Source: Candidatus Gastranaerophilales bacterium
Lineage (GTDB): Bacteria > Cyanobacteriota > Vampirovibrionia > Gastranaerophilales > Gastranaerophilaceae
Reading direction: 5' to 3'
Length of the DNA stretch: 64,000 nt
Assembly: GCA_905235155.1 (NCBI GenBank)
Contig: CAJOKJ010000011.1
Location: 62,001 to 126,000, forward strand
Shown here: positions 1-7,797 of the stretch, in pieces
Numbering within the stretch: the stretch's first letter is position 1
Layout: every line of letters starts with the position of its first letter
Made by a program: the position numbers and the translations under genes
The notes under the pieces: model-generated
The model's input: the letters and a program-made list of their open reading frames with translations, nothing else
What the model was told of the DNA's origin: nothing
The model's database searches: none

Positions 1-897
1 GTAACCTTTCATCAATTGTTCATCAACAGCTTTCGCAATCATAGGATTTGCCCAGTTTTCCGCAGGAACATCCGAGAAGATACATTTTGGTTCAAGTGAA
101 CAATTATCCATGTTGAAGCCTTTTACAAGCATTGTTGCAAATTCTGCACGGCTTACATTTCTGTTTGGCTTGAATTGTCTGTCAGGATAGCCGACTACAA
201 CGTCATTCATAGCTAATTTGTCAATATCGCAAGATGCCCAGTGCTGTTCAGGAACATCAGGGAAGTAGTTTAGTAAATTAGCGGCTGCTCCCGTCATACC
301 TTTAAGATTAGATTGTAAATCAAAAGGTTCGTAACTTCTTTTTAGTGCATCAATAGAGTTTTCTGTGTGAATGTCAATAGGGCATCCTCCATCAATGTAT
401 TTTTCTTCTCCACTTACTGAAACACCGTTGATTGTGTTCATATCAGAATTTAAATATGGCAGTTGGCTTGCTGCACCTGTCATTGAACCTTCAGATGTGA
501 TTGTTGCACCTGCAAGGCTTGGATTTAGGTAATTTTCACTTGAGGTGATTGAATTTGCATTTTCGCCAACATAGTTGTTTGTTCCGTAAATTGCATTAGG
601 ATATCCGTAAATTTGACGCATATCTTTTCTATCTGTTGTTTGTGCAGAAGCACAGCTTGCACAAGTTGGTTGTGCTTTTTTTGCACAACGTTCATTAATT
701 TCTTCTGATTTTTGGCATTTACATTTTGGTTTTGCTTTATGGCACTTGTTACATTTTTTAGATACTTTTTCACAAGGTGCATTTACCTTAGGTTGTTCGC
801 TTTTACAAGGGCATGCTGCATTTGCTGCATTACCGATTGTGGTTGCACTTATACCTAAAGCGATTAAAGCGGCTACTGTTAATTTTTTAAATTTCAT
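1..897 (-). CDS. SLH-domain surface protein with Cys-rich N-terminus (3' end cut by window)
   Basis: This gene is absent from the ORF track because it runs off the left edge. I translated it from the ATG at 895-897, which follows a strong AAGGAGG site. It gives 299 codons in frame to base 1. Residues 1-27 form a signal peptide (MKFKKLTVAALIALG, ending near NAANA). Residues 28-85 are rich in Cys and Lys (CPCK, KKCNKCHK, KCKCQK, CASCAS). The visible C-terminal part carries two SLH-type repeats (YFPDVPEQHWA with VVGYPDRQFKPNRNVSRAE; FSDVPAENWANP). SLH domains anchor proteins to peptidoglycan-linked polymer, and in cyanobacteria they occur in outer-membrane proteins. The exact role is unknown. 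The Cys-rich stretch could bind metal or form disulfides after export; that is inference. ORF 525..782 on the same strand is a frame shadow. Confidence 0.82.
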   Translation of the reverse strand, partial: MKFKKLTVAALIALGISATTIGNAANAACPCKSEQPKVNAPCEKVSKKCNKCHKAKPKCKCQKSEEINERCAKKAQPTCASCASAQTTDRKDMRQIYGYPNAIYGTNNYVGENANSITSSENYLNPSLAGATITSEGSMTGAASQLPYLNSDMNTINGVSVSGEEKYIDGGCPIDIHTENSIDALKRSYEPFDLQSNLKGMTGAAANLLNYFPDVPEQHWASCDIDKLAMNDVVVGYPDRQFKPNRNVSRAEFATMLVKGFNMDNCSLEPKCIFSDVPAENWANPMIAKAVDEQLMKGY

Positions 898-1044
898 TTT
901 TTCTAACCTCCTTATTGGTCTGTTATTTTTTATGTTTTTTTTTGTCGACTTTCTTTAAGATTATGTCTTTTAAATTTTTTTATAACATTGTCGAAAGAGG
1001 TTATATGATTAGGCTATTTGAAAATATCGTTTTGGGTAGGGTAT

Positions 1045-1079
1045 AAAAATGCGATTTGTATTATACAAATCGCATTTTT
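1045..1079 (-). terminator. Palindromic terminator downstream of purA
   Basis: A 16-bp perfect stem (AAAAATGCGATTTGTA / TACAAATCGCATTTTT) with a 3-nt loop lies about 25 bp past the purA stop. The A/T-rich stem ends give a U-tract on either strand. It most likely ends the nfnA-etf-purA operon. Confidence 0.75.
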
Positions 1080-1102
1080 ATTTATTAATTTATTAAATTT
1101 TT

Positions 1103-2377
1103 TTAAACGAAAATAGTTTGTTCTCTGTCCGGCCCGACACTTATTATTGATATTTTAGTTTCTGTTAATTCTTCAATTCGTTTTAAATATTTTTTGCAAT
1201 TTTCCGGTAAATCTTCATAGGTTCTTATATTTGATAATTTTGTTTTCCAACCGGCATGAGTTTCATAAATCGGTTCTAAATATTTGTGCATAAATACATT
1301 TGTCGGATAATTTTCGTATATTTTACCGTTTCTTTTATCTTTGTATGCGGTACATATTTTAATTTCATCAAAATCATCAAACACATCAATTTTTGTAAGA
1401 GCAATAGATGTTAAACCGCTAACAAGTCCTGCATAGCGTCCAATTACGGCATCAAACCAACCGCATCTTCTTGGACGTCCTGTTGTTGTTCCGTATTCGT
1501 GTCCTATTTCTCTTATTTTATCTCCTGTTTTGTCTTTTAATTCCGTAACAAAAGGACCTTCTCCAACTCTTGTTATGTAGGCTTTTGAAACACCTATAAC
1601 CTCTTTTATTATAGTTGGACCATAGCCACTTCCGGTTCCGGCTCCGCCTGCTATTGCGTTTGAACTTGTTACAAAAGGATACGTGCCATAGTCTACATCA
1701 AGCATTACTCCTTGTGCACCTTCAAATAAAATAGTTTTATTTTTGTTTTCTTTCAGTAGTTCTTGCCAATTTTCACAAATATATGGTTCAAATATTTTTT
1801 TGTATTTTTTTAATAATTCAAGTAATTCTTCTTTTGAATATTCTTTTAAACCATAAACTTCTTTAAGTATTTTATTTTTTAACGGTAAAATAATATCTAT
1901 TTTTTCAGAAAGTGTTTCGTCATCATATAAATCGCCAATTTTTAATGCACATCTTGCCATTTTATCAGTATAAGTTTGTCCGATACCTTTTCTTGTTGAG
2001 CCTATTTTACCTTTTTTTACAGTATCTTCTGTCCAACCGTCAATTTCTGTGTGATAGGGCATTGTTATTGTTGCAAGAGGGCTTAATTTTAAATTTGATA
2101 AATCAACACCTCTTTCTTCTAATTCTTTTGTTTCTTGTTCAAAATTTTCAGGAAGAATTACTGTTCCTGCTCCAATAAAACAAATTTTATTTTCATATAA
2201 AATTCCTGATGGTACAAGATGAAGTTTATATGTTTCTCCATTATAAACTACGGTATGTCCTGCATTGCAGCCACCTTGATATCTGATAACAACATCTGCT
2301 TTTTGGGCAAGTAAATCGGTAATTTTGGCTTTACCTTCATCTCCCCATTGAGCACCGACAACAACTGTATTTTTCAT
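1103..2377 (-). CDS. purA: Adenylosuccinate synthetase
   Basis: PurA joins IMP and aspartate using GTP to make adenylosuccinate, the first committed step to AMP, in the cytoplasm. The 424-aa length is normal for the family. The N-terminal GTP-binding signature is GAQWGDEGKAK (residues 8-18). The usual second Gly of GKGK is Ala17 here, a mild change. The catalytic His41 lies in CNAGHT, and the IMP-contacting GSTRKGIGQTYTDK region and the C-terminal TTTGRPRRCGW motif are present. It starts 5 nt after the etfA stop, so it is the last gene of the nfnA-orf-etfB-etfA-purA operon and is followed by a terminator. The other half of this branch, purB, is at 39620. Nothing suggests inactivity. Confidence 0.96.
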   Translation of the reverse strand: MKNTVVVGAQWGDEGKAKITDLLAQKADVVIRYQGGCNAGHTVVYNGETYKLHLVPSGILYENKICFIGAGTVILPENFEQETKELEERGVDLSNLKLSPLATITMPYHTEIDGWTEDTVKKGKIGSTRKGIGQTYTDKMARCALKIGDLYDDETLSEKIDIILPLKNKILKEVYGLKEYSKEELLELLKKYKKIFEPYICENWQELLKENKNKTILFEGAQGVMLDVDYGTYPFVTSSNAIAGGAGTGSGYGPTIIKEVIGVSKAYITRVGEGPFVTELKDKTGDKIREIGHEYGTTTGRPRRCGWFDAVIGRYAGLVSGLTSIALTKIDVFDDFDEIKICTAYKDKRNGKIYENYPTNVFMHKYLEPIYETHAGWKTKLSNIRTYEDLPENCKKYLKRIEELTETKISIISVGPDREQTIFV

Positions 2378-2382
2378 TATGA

Positions 2383-3375
2383 CTATCCTTTTAATTTGTT
2401 TATTAATCCAGGTAATATTTCAAAAACGTCACCAACTATACCAACATCTGCAACTTTGAAAATGGGTGCATTTTTGTCTTTGTTTATTGCTATTATTTTA
2501 TCTGAACCGCTCATTCCTACCGTATGTTGAATAGCACCTGAAATTCCGCATGCTATATATATTTTGGGAACGACGGTTTTTCCTGTTTGACCTATCTGAA
2601 TAGAACTGTCAGCGAGTTTCATATCAACAGCCCCTCTTGATGCACCAACAGAGCCTCCTAATAATTTTGCAAGTTCTTCAAGTAATTCAAAACCTTCTTT
2701 GTTTTTCATACCTTTTCCGCCTGCAACAATTATTTCTGCTTCGTCAATGCGAACATCTAAAATTTGTTTATTCGGTATAAATTCAATAAATTCAATTTTA
2801 CTGTCTATTGAAGATACATCAAAAGAAATTTGCTCAAATTGAGTATTTTTGATAATTTCCGTTTCTGATTTTTTTAAAACTTTAGGTCTTACTGTTGCCA
2901 TTTGCGGATAATTTTTGCATAAGATTGTTGCCATTAAATTTCCGCCAAATGTCGGACGAGTTGAGGCAAGTTGACCTTTTTCATTTATATCTAATTTTGT
3001 GCAGTCCGCAGTCAGACCTGTATTTAAGGTGGTTGCAACAACAGGTGCAAGTTCTCTGCCTTGTGTTGTTGCTCCTATTAAAAATATTTCAGGGTTGATA
3101 TTTTTTATTAAATCAACTGTAATTTTTGAATAATATTCTGTTGAATATTGTCTTAATTCCGGTGAATTTGCAATATAAACCTTATTAAATCCGTTTTTGC
3201 TTAAAATATTTTTGTTTTCTTCTAAATTTGTTCCGTCAGTAAATAAAATAGCGTTAATTTCACAGTTATCAAGCTTTTGAGATAAATCTTGGGCAGTTTT
3301 TGCAAGTTCAAGAACGACATTTTGTAAAATACCGTTTCTGTCAGTTTGAGCATAAATTAAAATTCCTTTAGCCAT
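2383..3375 (-). CDS. etfA: Electron transfer flavoprotein alpha subunit
   Basis: EtfA (330 aa) pairs with EtfB to form an FAD-containing heterodimer that passes electrons between acyl-CoA dehydrogenase-type partners and other carriers. The C-terminal FAD domain is clear: GASRGAVD, GQTGKTVVPKIYIACGISGAIQH, then APIFKVADVGIVGDVFEILP. The N-terminal domain (about 1-190) has the adenine-nucleotide-hydrolase-like fold sequence of the family. No ferredoxin domain is fused. It overlaps etfB by 8 nt, indicating translational coupling, and precedes purA by 5 nt. No acyl-CoA dehydrogenase gene is in the window, so the redox partner cannot be named from context. Confidence 0.95.
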   Translation of the reverse strand: MAKGILIYAQTDRNGILQNVVLELAKTAQDLSQKLDNCEINAILFTDGTNLEENKNILSKNGFNKVYIANSPELRQYSTEYYSKITVDLIKNINPEIFLIGATTQGRELAPVVATTLNTGLTADCTKLDINEKGQLASTRPTFGGNLMATILCKNYPQMATVRPKVLKKSETEIIKNTQFEQISFDVSSIDSKIEFIEFIPNKQILDVRIDEAEIIVAGGKGMKNKEGFELLEELAKLLGGSVGASRGAVDMKLADSSIQIGQTGKTVVPKIYIACGISGAIQHTVGMSGSDKIIAINKDKNAPIFKVADVGIVGDVFEILPGLINKLKG

Positions 3376-4147
3376 TTAGTGCCTCCAAAAATTTATTTAC
3401 TGCGTCATAAGTATTATCCGGCACGAAAATTTCTCCGCCTTGTTTTTGTTCGGGTCTGAATGCTTTACTTACGTAGGTCGGAGAACCTTTTATTCCAACC
3501 TGCTCTGCTTCAAGACCGATATCATTTAATCCGTAGAATTTAATTTCTGCTTTTTGTGCATTTTTAAAACCTTTAATAAGCGGTCTTCTTGGTTCATAAT
3601 CGCATTTAAGCATGCATAGAACGGCAGGAAGTTTTACTTTTAATATTTCCGTGCCATCTTCAACTTCTTTTTTTACGGTTGCAATATTATTTTCTACCGA
3701 TAAAATTTCTTTTACATAAGTTATAACAGGGCAATTTAAATTTACTGAAATTGCAGGGCCTGTTTGAGCGGTATCACCGTCTGTTGCAAATTGTCCGCAT
3801 AAAATTAAATCAACTTCTTTAATTTTTTCTTTTATTGCGGCGGCAAGAGTTCTACCTGTGGCTGCGGTGTCTGCACCTGCAAATTTTTTATCCGACACAA
3901 CAAAACCATCATCAATGCCCAAAGAAATTGCCTTCCTGATAATTTCTTCTGCTTGCGGAGGTCCCATTGTAAGTGTTGTAATATTTACGTTTTGCTCTCT
4001 ATCTTTTAATTTTAATGCCGTTTCCAGTGCATACATATCAAAAGGATTGATAATACTTTCCAAACCTTCACGCTGAATGGTATTATTTTCAGTCCACTTA
4101 ATATCCGCAGTATCAGGGACTTGTTTAACACATACGGCTATTTTCAT
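3368..4147 (-). CDS. etfB: Electron transfer flavoprotein beta subunit, bifurcating-type motif
   Basis: This 259-aa protein starts MKIAVCVKQVPDTADIKW, typical of EtfB. Residues 121-131 read ATDGDTAQTGP. This is close to the DGDTAQ-containing loop that binds the extra FAD in electron-bifurcating EtfB proteins of anaerobes. Simple electron-transferring EtfB usually carries an AMP-binding variant there. I therefore infer a bifurcating or confurcating Etf, linking NADH oxidation to ferredoxin reduction. The gene sits between the small Cys protein (2-nt gap) and etfA (8-nt overlap). The call of an Etf beta subunit is secure. The bifurcating assignment is moderate and rests on one motif plus the nearby NfnA-like gene. 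Confidence 0.95.
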   Translation of the reverse strand: MKIAVCVKQVPDTADIKWTENNTIQREGLESIINPFDMYALETALKLKDREQNVNITTLTMGPPQAEEIIRKAISLGIDDGFVVSDKKFAGADTAATGRTLAAAIKEKIKEVDLILCGQFATDGDTAQTGPAISVNLNCPVITYVKEILSVENNIATVKKEVEDGTEILKVKLPAVLCMLKCDYEPRRPLIKGFKNAQKAEIKFYGLNDIGLEAEQVGIKGSPTYVSKAFRPEQKQGGEIFVPDNTYDAVNKFLEALNG

Positions 4148-4149
4148 CG

Positions 4150-4332
4150 TTATTGTTTCTTAGTTTGTTTGATTTGAACATCTAATGCTGCGTTGTGTGC
4201 CAGCATATAAATTGAACAAATTTTGTAACTTTTTAAATACCATGCACAAGCATCTTGTGTACATACTTTCTCAAACTGTGCACCTGCTGACATTAGCGGG
4301 CAAAATGGTATATTTTTGTCATTTCCTGCCAT
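4150..4332 (-). CDS. Small four-cysteine protein of unknown function
   Basis: This 60-aa protein lies in the operon between the NfnA-like gene (8-nt gap) and etfB (2-nt gap). The visible pattern is NIPFCPLMSAG, then VCTQDACAWY, then KICSIYM. That gives four Cys spaced C-x11-C-x4-C-x9-C, which could hold zinc or an iron-sulfur cluster. There is no signal peptide, and the C-terminus is Lys/Gln-rich (IKQTKKQ). I do not recognise a named family. I recall similar short proteins with CPLMS and CAWY motifs in anaerobes and cyanobacterial relatives, always uncharacterised. Its fixed place among flavin electron-transfer genes suggests a redox or assembly role, which is inference. Confidence 0.75.
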   Translation of the reverse strand: MAGNDKNIPFCPLMSAGAQFEKVCTQDACAWYLKSYKICSIYMLAHNAALDVQIKQTKKQ

Positions 4333-4340
4333 TTATTTGA

Positions 4341-5174
4341 TTATCCTTTCTTTAATAGGTTGCAGTTTTCATCTCTTTTACGTTCTTGATCTTTGTAAAT
4401 ACGTGTTCTGTTTATAACTTCGTCAAAATCAATTTCGTGTGCGTTAAAATCAGGACCGTCAACACAAGCAAATTTAACTTCTCCGCCAACGGTTATACGA
4501 CATGCTCCACACATACCTGTTCCGTCAACCATAATCGGATTCATACTCGCTTCTGTATAAATACCTTTATCTCTTGTTAAATTTGCAACTGCTCTCATCA
4601 TAGGCATTGGACCTACTGCAATTGCATAGTCAACTTTTTCTTGATTCATTATTCTGTCTAATACTTGTGTTACAAATCCTTTTTCACCCAATGTTCCGTC
4701 ATCGGTTGTGATAAATAGTTCCGTACAAGCGTCTTTCATTTTATCTTCCCAGAAGATTAAATCTTTGTTTCTTGCACCCATAATCATATAAACTTTGTTA
4801 CCTGCTTCTTTAAATGCTTTTGCAATCAAATAGCAAGGTGCAGCACCATATCCGCCTGCAAGACATACAACTGTTCCGTATTCTTTTATGTGAGTAGGCT
4901 GTCCTAAAGGCCCTACAAGGTCTGCCAGTTCATCACCTTCATTTAATGCTGCAAGTTGTTTTGTTGAATAGCCGACAGCCATAAATACCAATGTTAAAAT
5001 ACCTTTTTCTTTATCTACATCAGCAATAGTTAGCGGTACTCTTTCACCGTCTTTTGTTGCTCTGAAAATAATAAACTGTCCTGCTTTTGCGTTTCTTACA
5101 ACAAATGGTGCTTCAATAGTTATTTCATATTGATTAGGACAAATTTCCTTTTTTGTTAAAATTTTATATGGCAT
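4341..5174 (-). CDS. NfnA/SudB-like ferredoxin-NADP reductase subunit (FAD, [2Fe-2S])
   Basis: The protein (277 aa) belongs to the dihydroorotate dehydrogenase electron-transfer/NfnA/sulfide dehydrogenase SudB family. Residues 1-95 form the FAD-binding barrel (GQFIIFRATKDGERVPLTIAD). Residues 100-200 form the NAD(P) domain (CLAGGYGAAPCYLIAKAF; AVGPMPMMRAV). Cys222, Cys225 and Cys237 in DGTGMCGACRITVGG and KFACVDGP are expected [2Fe-2S] ligands, with a nearby Asp as in reported NfnA structures. The usual partner NfnB (a glutamate-synthase-small-subunit-like protein) is not next to it. Instead it heads an operon with etfB, etfA and purA. It may work with an unlinked NfnB or feed the Etf pair. 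The start is the ATG next to the promoter region shared divergently with the + strand sugar cluster. Confidence 0.87.
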   Translation of the reverse strand: MPYKILTKKEICPNQYEITIEAPFVVRNAKAGQFIIFRATKDGERVPLTIADVDKEKGILTLVFMAVGYSTKQLAALNEGDELADLVGPLGQPTHIKEYGTVVCLAGGYGAAPCYLIAKAFKEAGNKVYMIMGARNKDLIFWEDKMKDACTELFITTDDGTLGEKGFVTQVLDRIMNQEKVDYAIAVGPMPMMRAVANLTRDKGIYTEASMNPIMVDGTGMCGACRITVGGEVKFACVDGPDFNAHEIDFDEVINRTRIYKDQERKRDENCNLLKKG

Positions 5175-5262
5175 GTTATACTATCCTATTTAGCCCTTGA
5201 ATTATATCATATTATTATAAGTTTATTATATAATTAAAAATAAAAAATACAACAGGTGGAGT

Positions 5263-5943
5263 ATGCGAAACATTGCAATAATTTTAGCGTCAGGAAGCGG
5301 AGAACGCTTTGGTGAGAATATTCCAAAGCAATTCTTTATATTTAAGGGCAAAACTCTATTAGAACATTCACTGGACGCTTTTGAAAAAAATGAAAATATT
5401 GACGAAATATTTTTAGTAACAAATCCTAAATTTAGAGATTTAGCAGAGGAAATTTTGTCTAAAAACAATTATAAGAAAATCTCAAACGTTTTAAACGGCG
5501 GAAAAACAAGAGTTGAAAGTTCTTATATAGGTACAAAAAACGCACCTGATAATTCTAATGTTTTAATACATGACGCAGTTAGGGCTTTTGTTACACAAGA
5601 TATTATTAATCGTAATATTGAGGCTTTAAATAAGTATCAGGCAGTCGGAACTGCCATTGAATCGGTTGATACGATTATTCAGGTTGATGAAAATAATTGT
5701 ATAACCAATATCCCTGCAAGAAGCAGTTTAAAAAGGGTGCAAACACCTCAATCTTTTAGAGCCGAATTAATTAAAAAAGCACATAAAATGGCATTAGAAG
5801 AAAACAAACAAAATTTTACGGATGATTGCGGGTTGATTTTGCAGTATAAATTAGCACCGATACACATTGTTGAAGGTGATGAAATTAATTTAAAAATTAC
5901 TCAAAAAAGCGATTTGGAGATTATTGAAAAACTATGGAAATAA
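5263..5943 (+). CDS. IspD/TarI-family cytidylyltransferase
   Basis: This 226-aa CTP-dependent nucleotidyltransferase has the family signature AIILASGSGERFG followed by PKQF (residues 4-27). It also has the IHDAVRAFVT segment, and RVQTPQSF and LKITQKSDLEI near the C-terminus. Two functions fit. One is IspD (CDP-methylerythritol in isoprenoid synthesis). The other is TarI-type ribitol-5-phosphate cytidylyltransferase (CDP-ribitol for a surface polymer). The stretch DAVRAFVTQDIINRNIEA and the later PARSSLKRVQTPQSF resemble TarI more than enterobacterial IspD. The next genes are glycosyltransferases and it overlaps the first of these by 10 nt, so a cell-surface sugar role is plausible. It starts at ATG after AGGTGG, divergent from the NfnA-like gene. 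Confidence 0.82.
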   Translation: MRNIAIILASGSGERFGENIPKQFFIFKGKTLLEHSLDAFEKNENIDEIFLVTNPKFRDLAEEILSKNNYKKISNVLNGGKTRVESSYIGTKNAPDNSNVLIHDAVRAFVTQDIINRNIEALNKYQAVGTAIESVDTIIQVDENNCITNIPARSSLKRVQTPQSFRAELIKKAHKMALEENKQNFTDDCGLILQYKLAPIHIVEGDEINLKITQKSDLEIIEKLWK

Positions 5944-6899
5944 AAGTTTCTGTCGTAATTCCCATTTATAATGCCGAAAAATATTTAAAACAATGTCTTG
6001 ATAGTATAAAAAATCAAACTTTAAAAGATATTCAGGTTATTTGTGTAAATGACGGTTCAACGGATAAAAGTCTGGATATAATAAACGAATATGCTCAAAA
6101 TGATGAAAGATTTATTGTAATCAATCAAAAAAACAGCGGTTGCGGAATGGCTTATAATGCAGGCATGTCAAAGGCGGAAGGTGAATTTATCGGCTTTGTG
6201 GAACCTGATGATTATATTTCTGAAGATATGTATGAAACACTTTATAATGTGGCAAAATTAAATGATGTGGATTTTGTTAAGTCTGATTTTGTAGAATTTA
6301 ACTCTCAGGGTGCAACAAATTACAGAGCATTAACTTATTCAAAAGAATATTACAACAGGGTTATAGATCCCAAAGATGATTTAAATATATTTAATTTTGC
6401 GATGAATACTTGGACAGGGCTTTATAAAAGGGCGTTTCTTGAAAAAAACGATATAAACTACCATGAAACAGCAGGTGCAAGTTTTCAGGATAACGGATTT
6501 TGGTTTAAGACTTTTTGTTTTGCAGATAAAGTTTATTTTTTGGATAAGGCTTTTTACAATTACAGAATTGATAATCCTAATTCATCAGTAAATGACCCGA
6601 ATAAAGTTTTTTGTATGAAAATTGAATATGATTTGATATATTCATTTTTAAACAAAAATAGAAAATTAAAAGAAAAATTTAAGTACATATATCAATTACG
6701 CAAATTTAAAAATTACAAATTTTCGTATAAAAGAATTGCTCCAAAATATAAAAGGTCATTTTTAAAGGTTTTTGCAAATGACTTGAAAGAAGCGGAAAGA
6801 CGACAAGAAATTGATAAAAGCTTATTCAGAAAAGACGAATTAAGAGAAATGTTTTTAATAAAACATTTTCCGCTTTTGTATTTCATTTTTTTCAAGTGA
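5934..6899 (+). CDS. GT2 family glycosyltransferase
   Basis: This 321-aa protein begins with the classic GT-A start VSVVIPIYNAEKYLKQCLDS. It continues with VICVNDGSTDKSLDII and a metal-binding acidic motif in FVEPDDYIS. The catalytic domain covers about residues 1-220. The C-terminal 100 residues are basic and end in a hydrophobic LLYFIFFK tail that may touch the membrane. It overlaps the cytidylyltransferase by 10 nt, so the two are translationally coupled. It probably adds one sugar to a lipid-linked surface glycan. Donor and acceptor cannot be told from sequence. Confidence 0.9.
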   Translation: MEIKVSVVIPIYNAEKYLKQCLDSIKNQTLKDIQVICVNDGSTDKSLDIINEYAQNDERFIVINQKNSGCGMAYNAGMSKAEGEFIGFVEPDDYISEDMYETLYNVAKLNDVDFVKSDFVEFNSQGATNYRALTYSKEYYNRVIDPKDDLNIFNFAMNTWTGLYKRAFLEKNDINYHETAGASFQDNGFWFKTFCFADKVYFLDKAFYNYRIDNPNSSVNDPNKVFCMKIEYDLIYSFLNKNRKLKEKFKYIYQLRKFKNYKFSYKRIAPKYKRSFLKVFANDLKEAERRQEIDKSLFRKDELREMFLIKHFPLLYFIFFK

Positions 6900-6965
6900 T
6901 TTAATATATTTGACTAATCGGTTGATTTGTATGACAATAAACGTAGGGAAAGTTAAGGAGATATT

Positions 6966-7796
6966 ATGTTAAGCAAATATTTTGAAATAAAGACAAAATC
7001 CAAAAAATTTGATGATGACTTATTATGGTCAATGGGCGAAATAAAAGGTAAAAAAGTTCTTTTGTACGGTGCAGGAGAAGCATTTGTTGAATTAAACAAA
7101 AGATATAATTTCAAAGAAGTTTTGAATATTGTTGCTATTGCTGATAAAAAATTCGAGGTTGAAGAATGTGAATGCGGATGTTGCTGTTGTGGACACGAAC
7201 ATAAACACGAACATAAAGAAAAAAAAGAACAATATTTTGAAGGTATTAGAGCAATAGCACCCGAAGAAATTTTAAATGAAGATTACGAAGTGCTTTTAAT
7301 TACAAATGAAAATCCAAATCCGATTTTACGTTATGTATTTAAAGATTTAAACATAAAAGATAAAGATGTAAGAACCGTATTTAATCAAGAAATACCTGAT
7401 GAACAACCGAGTTTATTGTATTTGTATGAAAATAAATTTGAAAAAACTTTACCAAAACTGTTAAAAAAATTAGAAGGTAAGTCTGTTGTTATATATGGTG
7501 CAGGAGTATTTTTTGAAGCAATTAAAAAATATTTTGACCTGTCAGGTTTAAATATAATTGGTATTTCTGACAGAAAATTTGAAGACCACGAAGAAAATGA
7601 AGAATTTTTGGGATATAAAGTTTATGCTCCCGGTGAAATAAAATATTTAAATCCTGATTATGTGCTTGTTGCAACGAAATATTATATCAATATAATTGAA
7701 GATTTGTACTATAACACTTTACACGGAACAAAAATTAAAATAAAACCGTTGATGAAAAAATCTTTCTGGACTTTGTTCAAGGAAATATGGGGCTAA
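6966..7796 (+). CDS. Duplicated Rossmann-like protein with His/Cys-rich insert, unknown function
   Basis: A clear AAGGAG site precedes the ATG of this 276-aa protein. It has two similar halves. Each opens with a nucleotide-binding-like strand-loop-helix: KKVLLYGAGEAFVELNK near residue 28 and KSVVIYGAGVFFEAIKKYF near residue 171. Each is followed by IVAIADKKFE or IIGISDRKFE and then a (A/V)xAPxEI segment. The same module occurs in sugar-modifying proteins of polysaccharide loci. The first half carries an insert of about 30 residues, ECECGCCCCGHEHKHEHKEK, a probable metal-binding run that the second half lacks. It sits between GT2 and GT8 genes on the same strand. The role is unknown; sugar-nucleotide binding is a guess from context. 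Confidence 0.72.
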   Translation: MLSKYFEIKTKSKKFDDDLLWSMGEIKGKKVLLYGAGEAFVELNKRYNFKEVLNIVAIADKKFEVEECECGCCCCGHEHKHEHKEKKEQYFEGIRAIAPEEILNEDYEVLLITNENPNPILRYVFKDLNIKDKDVRTVFNQEIPDEQPSLLYLYENKFEKTLPKLLKKLEGKSVVIYGAGVFFEAIKKYFDLSGLNIIGISDRKFEDHEENEEFLGYKVYAPGEIKYLNPDYVLVATKYYINIIEDLYYNTLHGTKIKIKPLMKKSFWTLFKEIWG

Positions 7797-7797
7797 G

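Noticed and set aside
525-782. 85-aa - strand ORF in the track
   Set aside because: It lies in another frame of the SLH gene, which has a signal peptide, a strong ribosome site and SLH motifs. The 85-aa frame has none of these.
1150-2377. Ala17 in the PurA GDEGKGK motif as a sign of inactivity
   Set aside because: Gly to Ala here is mild and all other catalytic residues, including His41, are kept.
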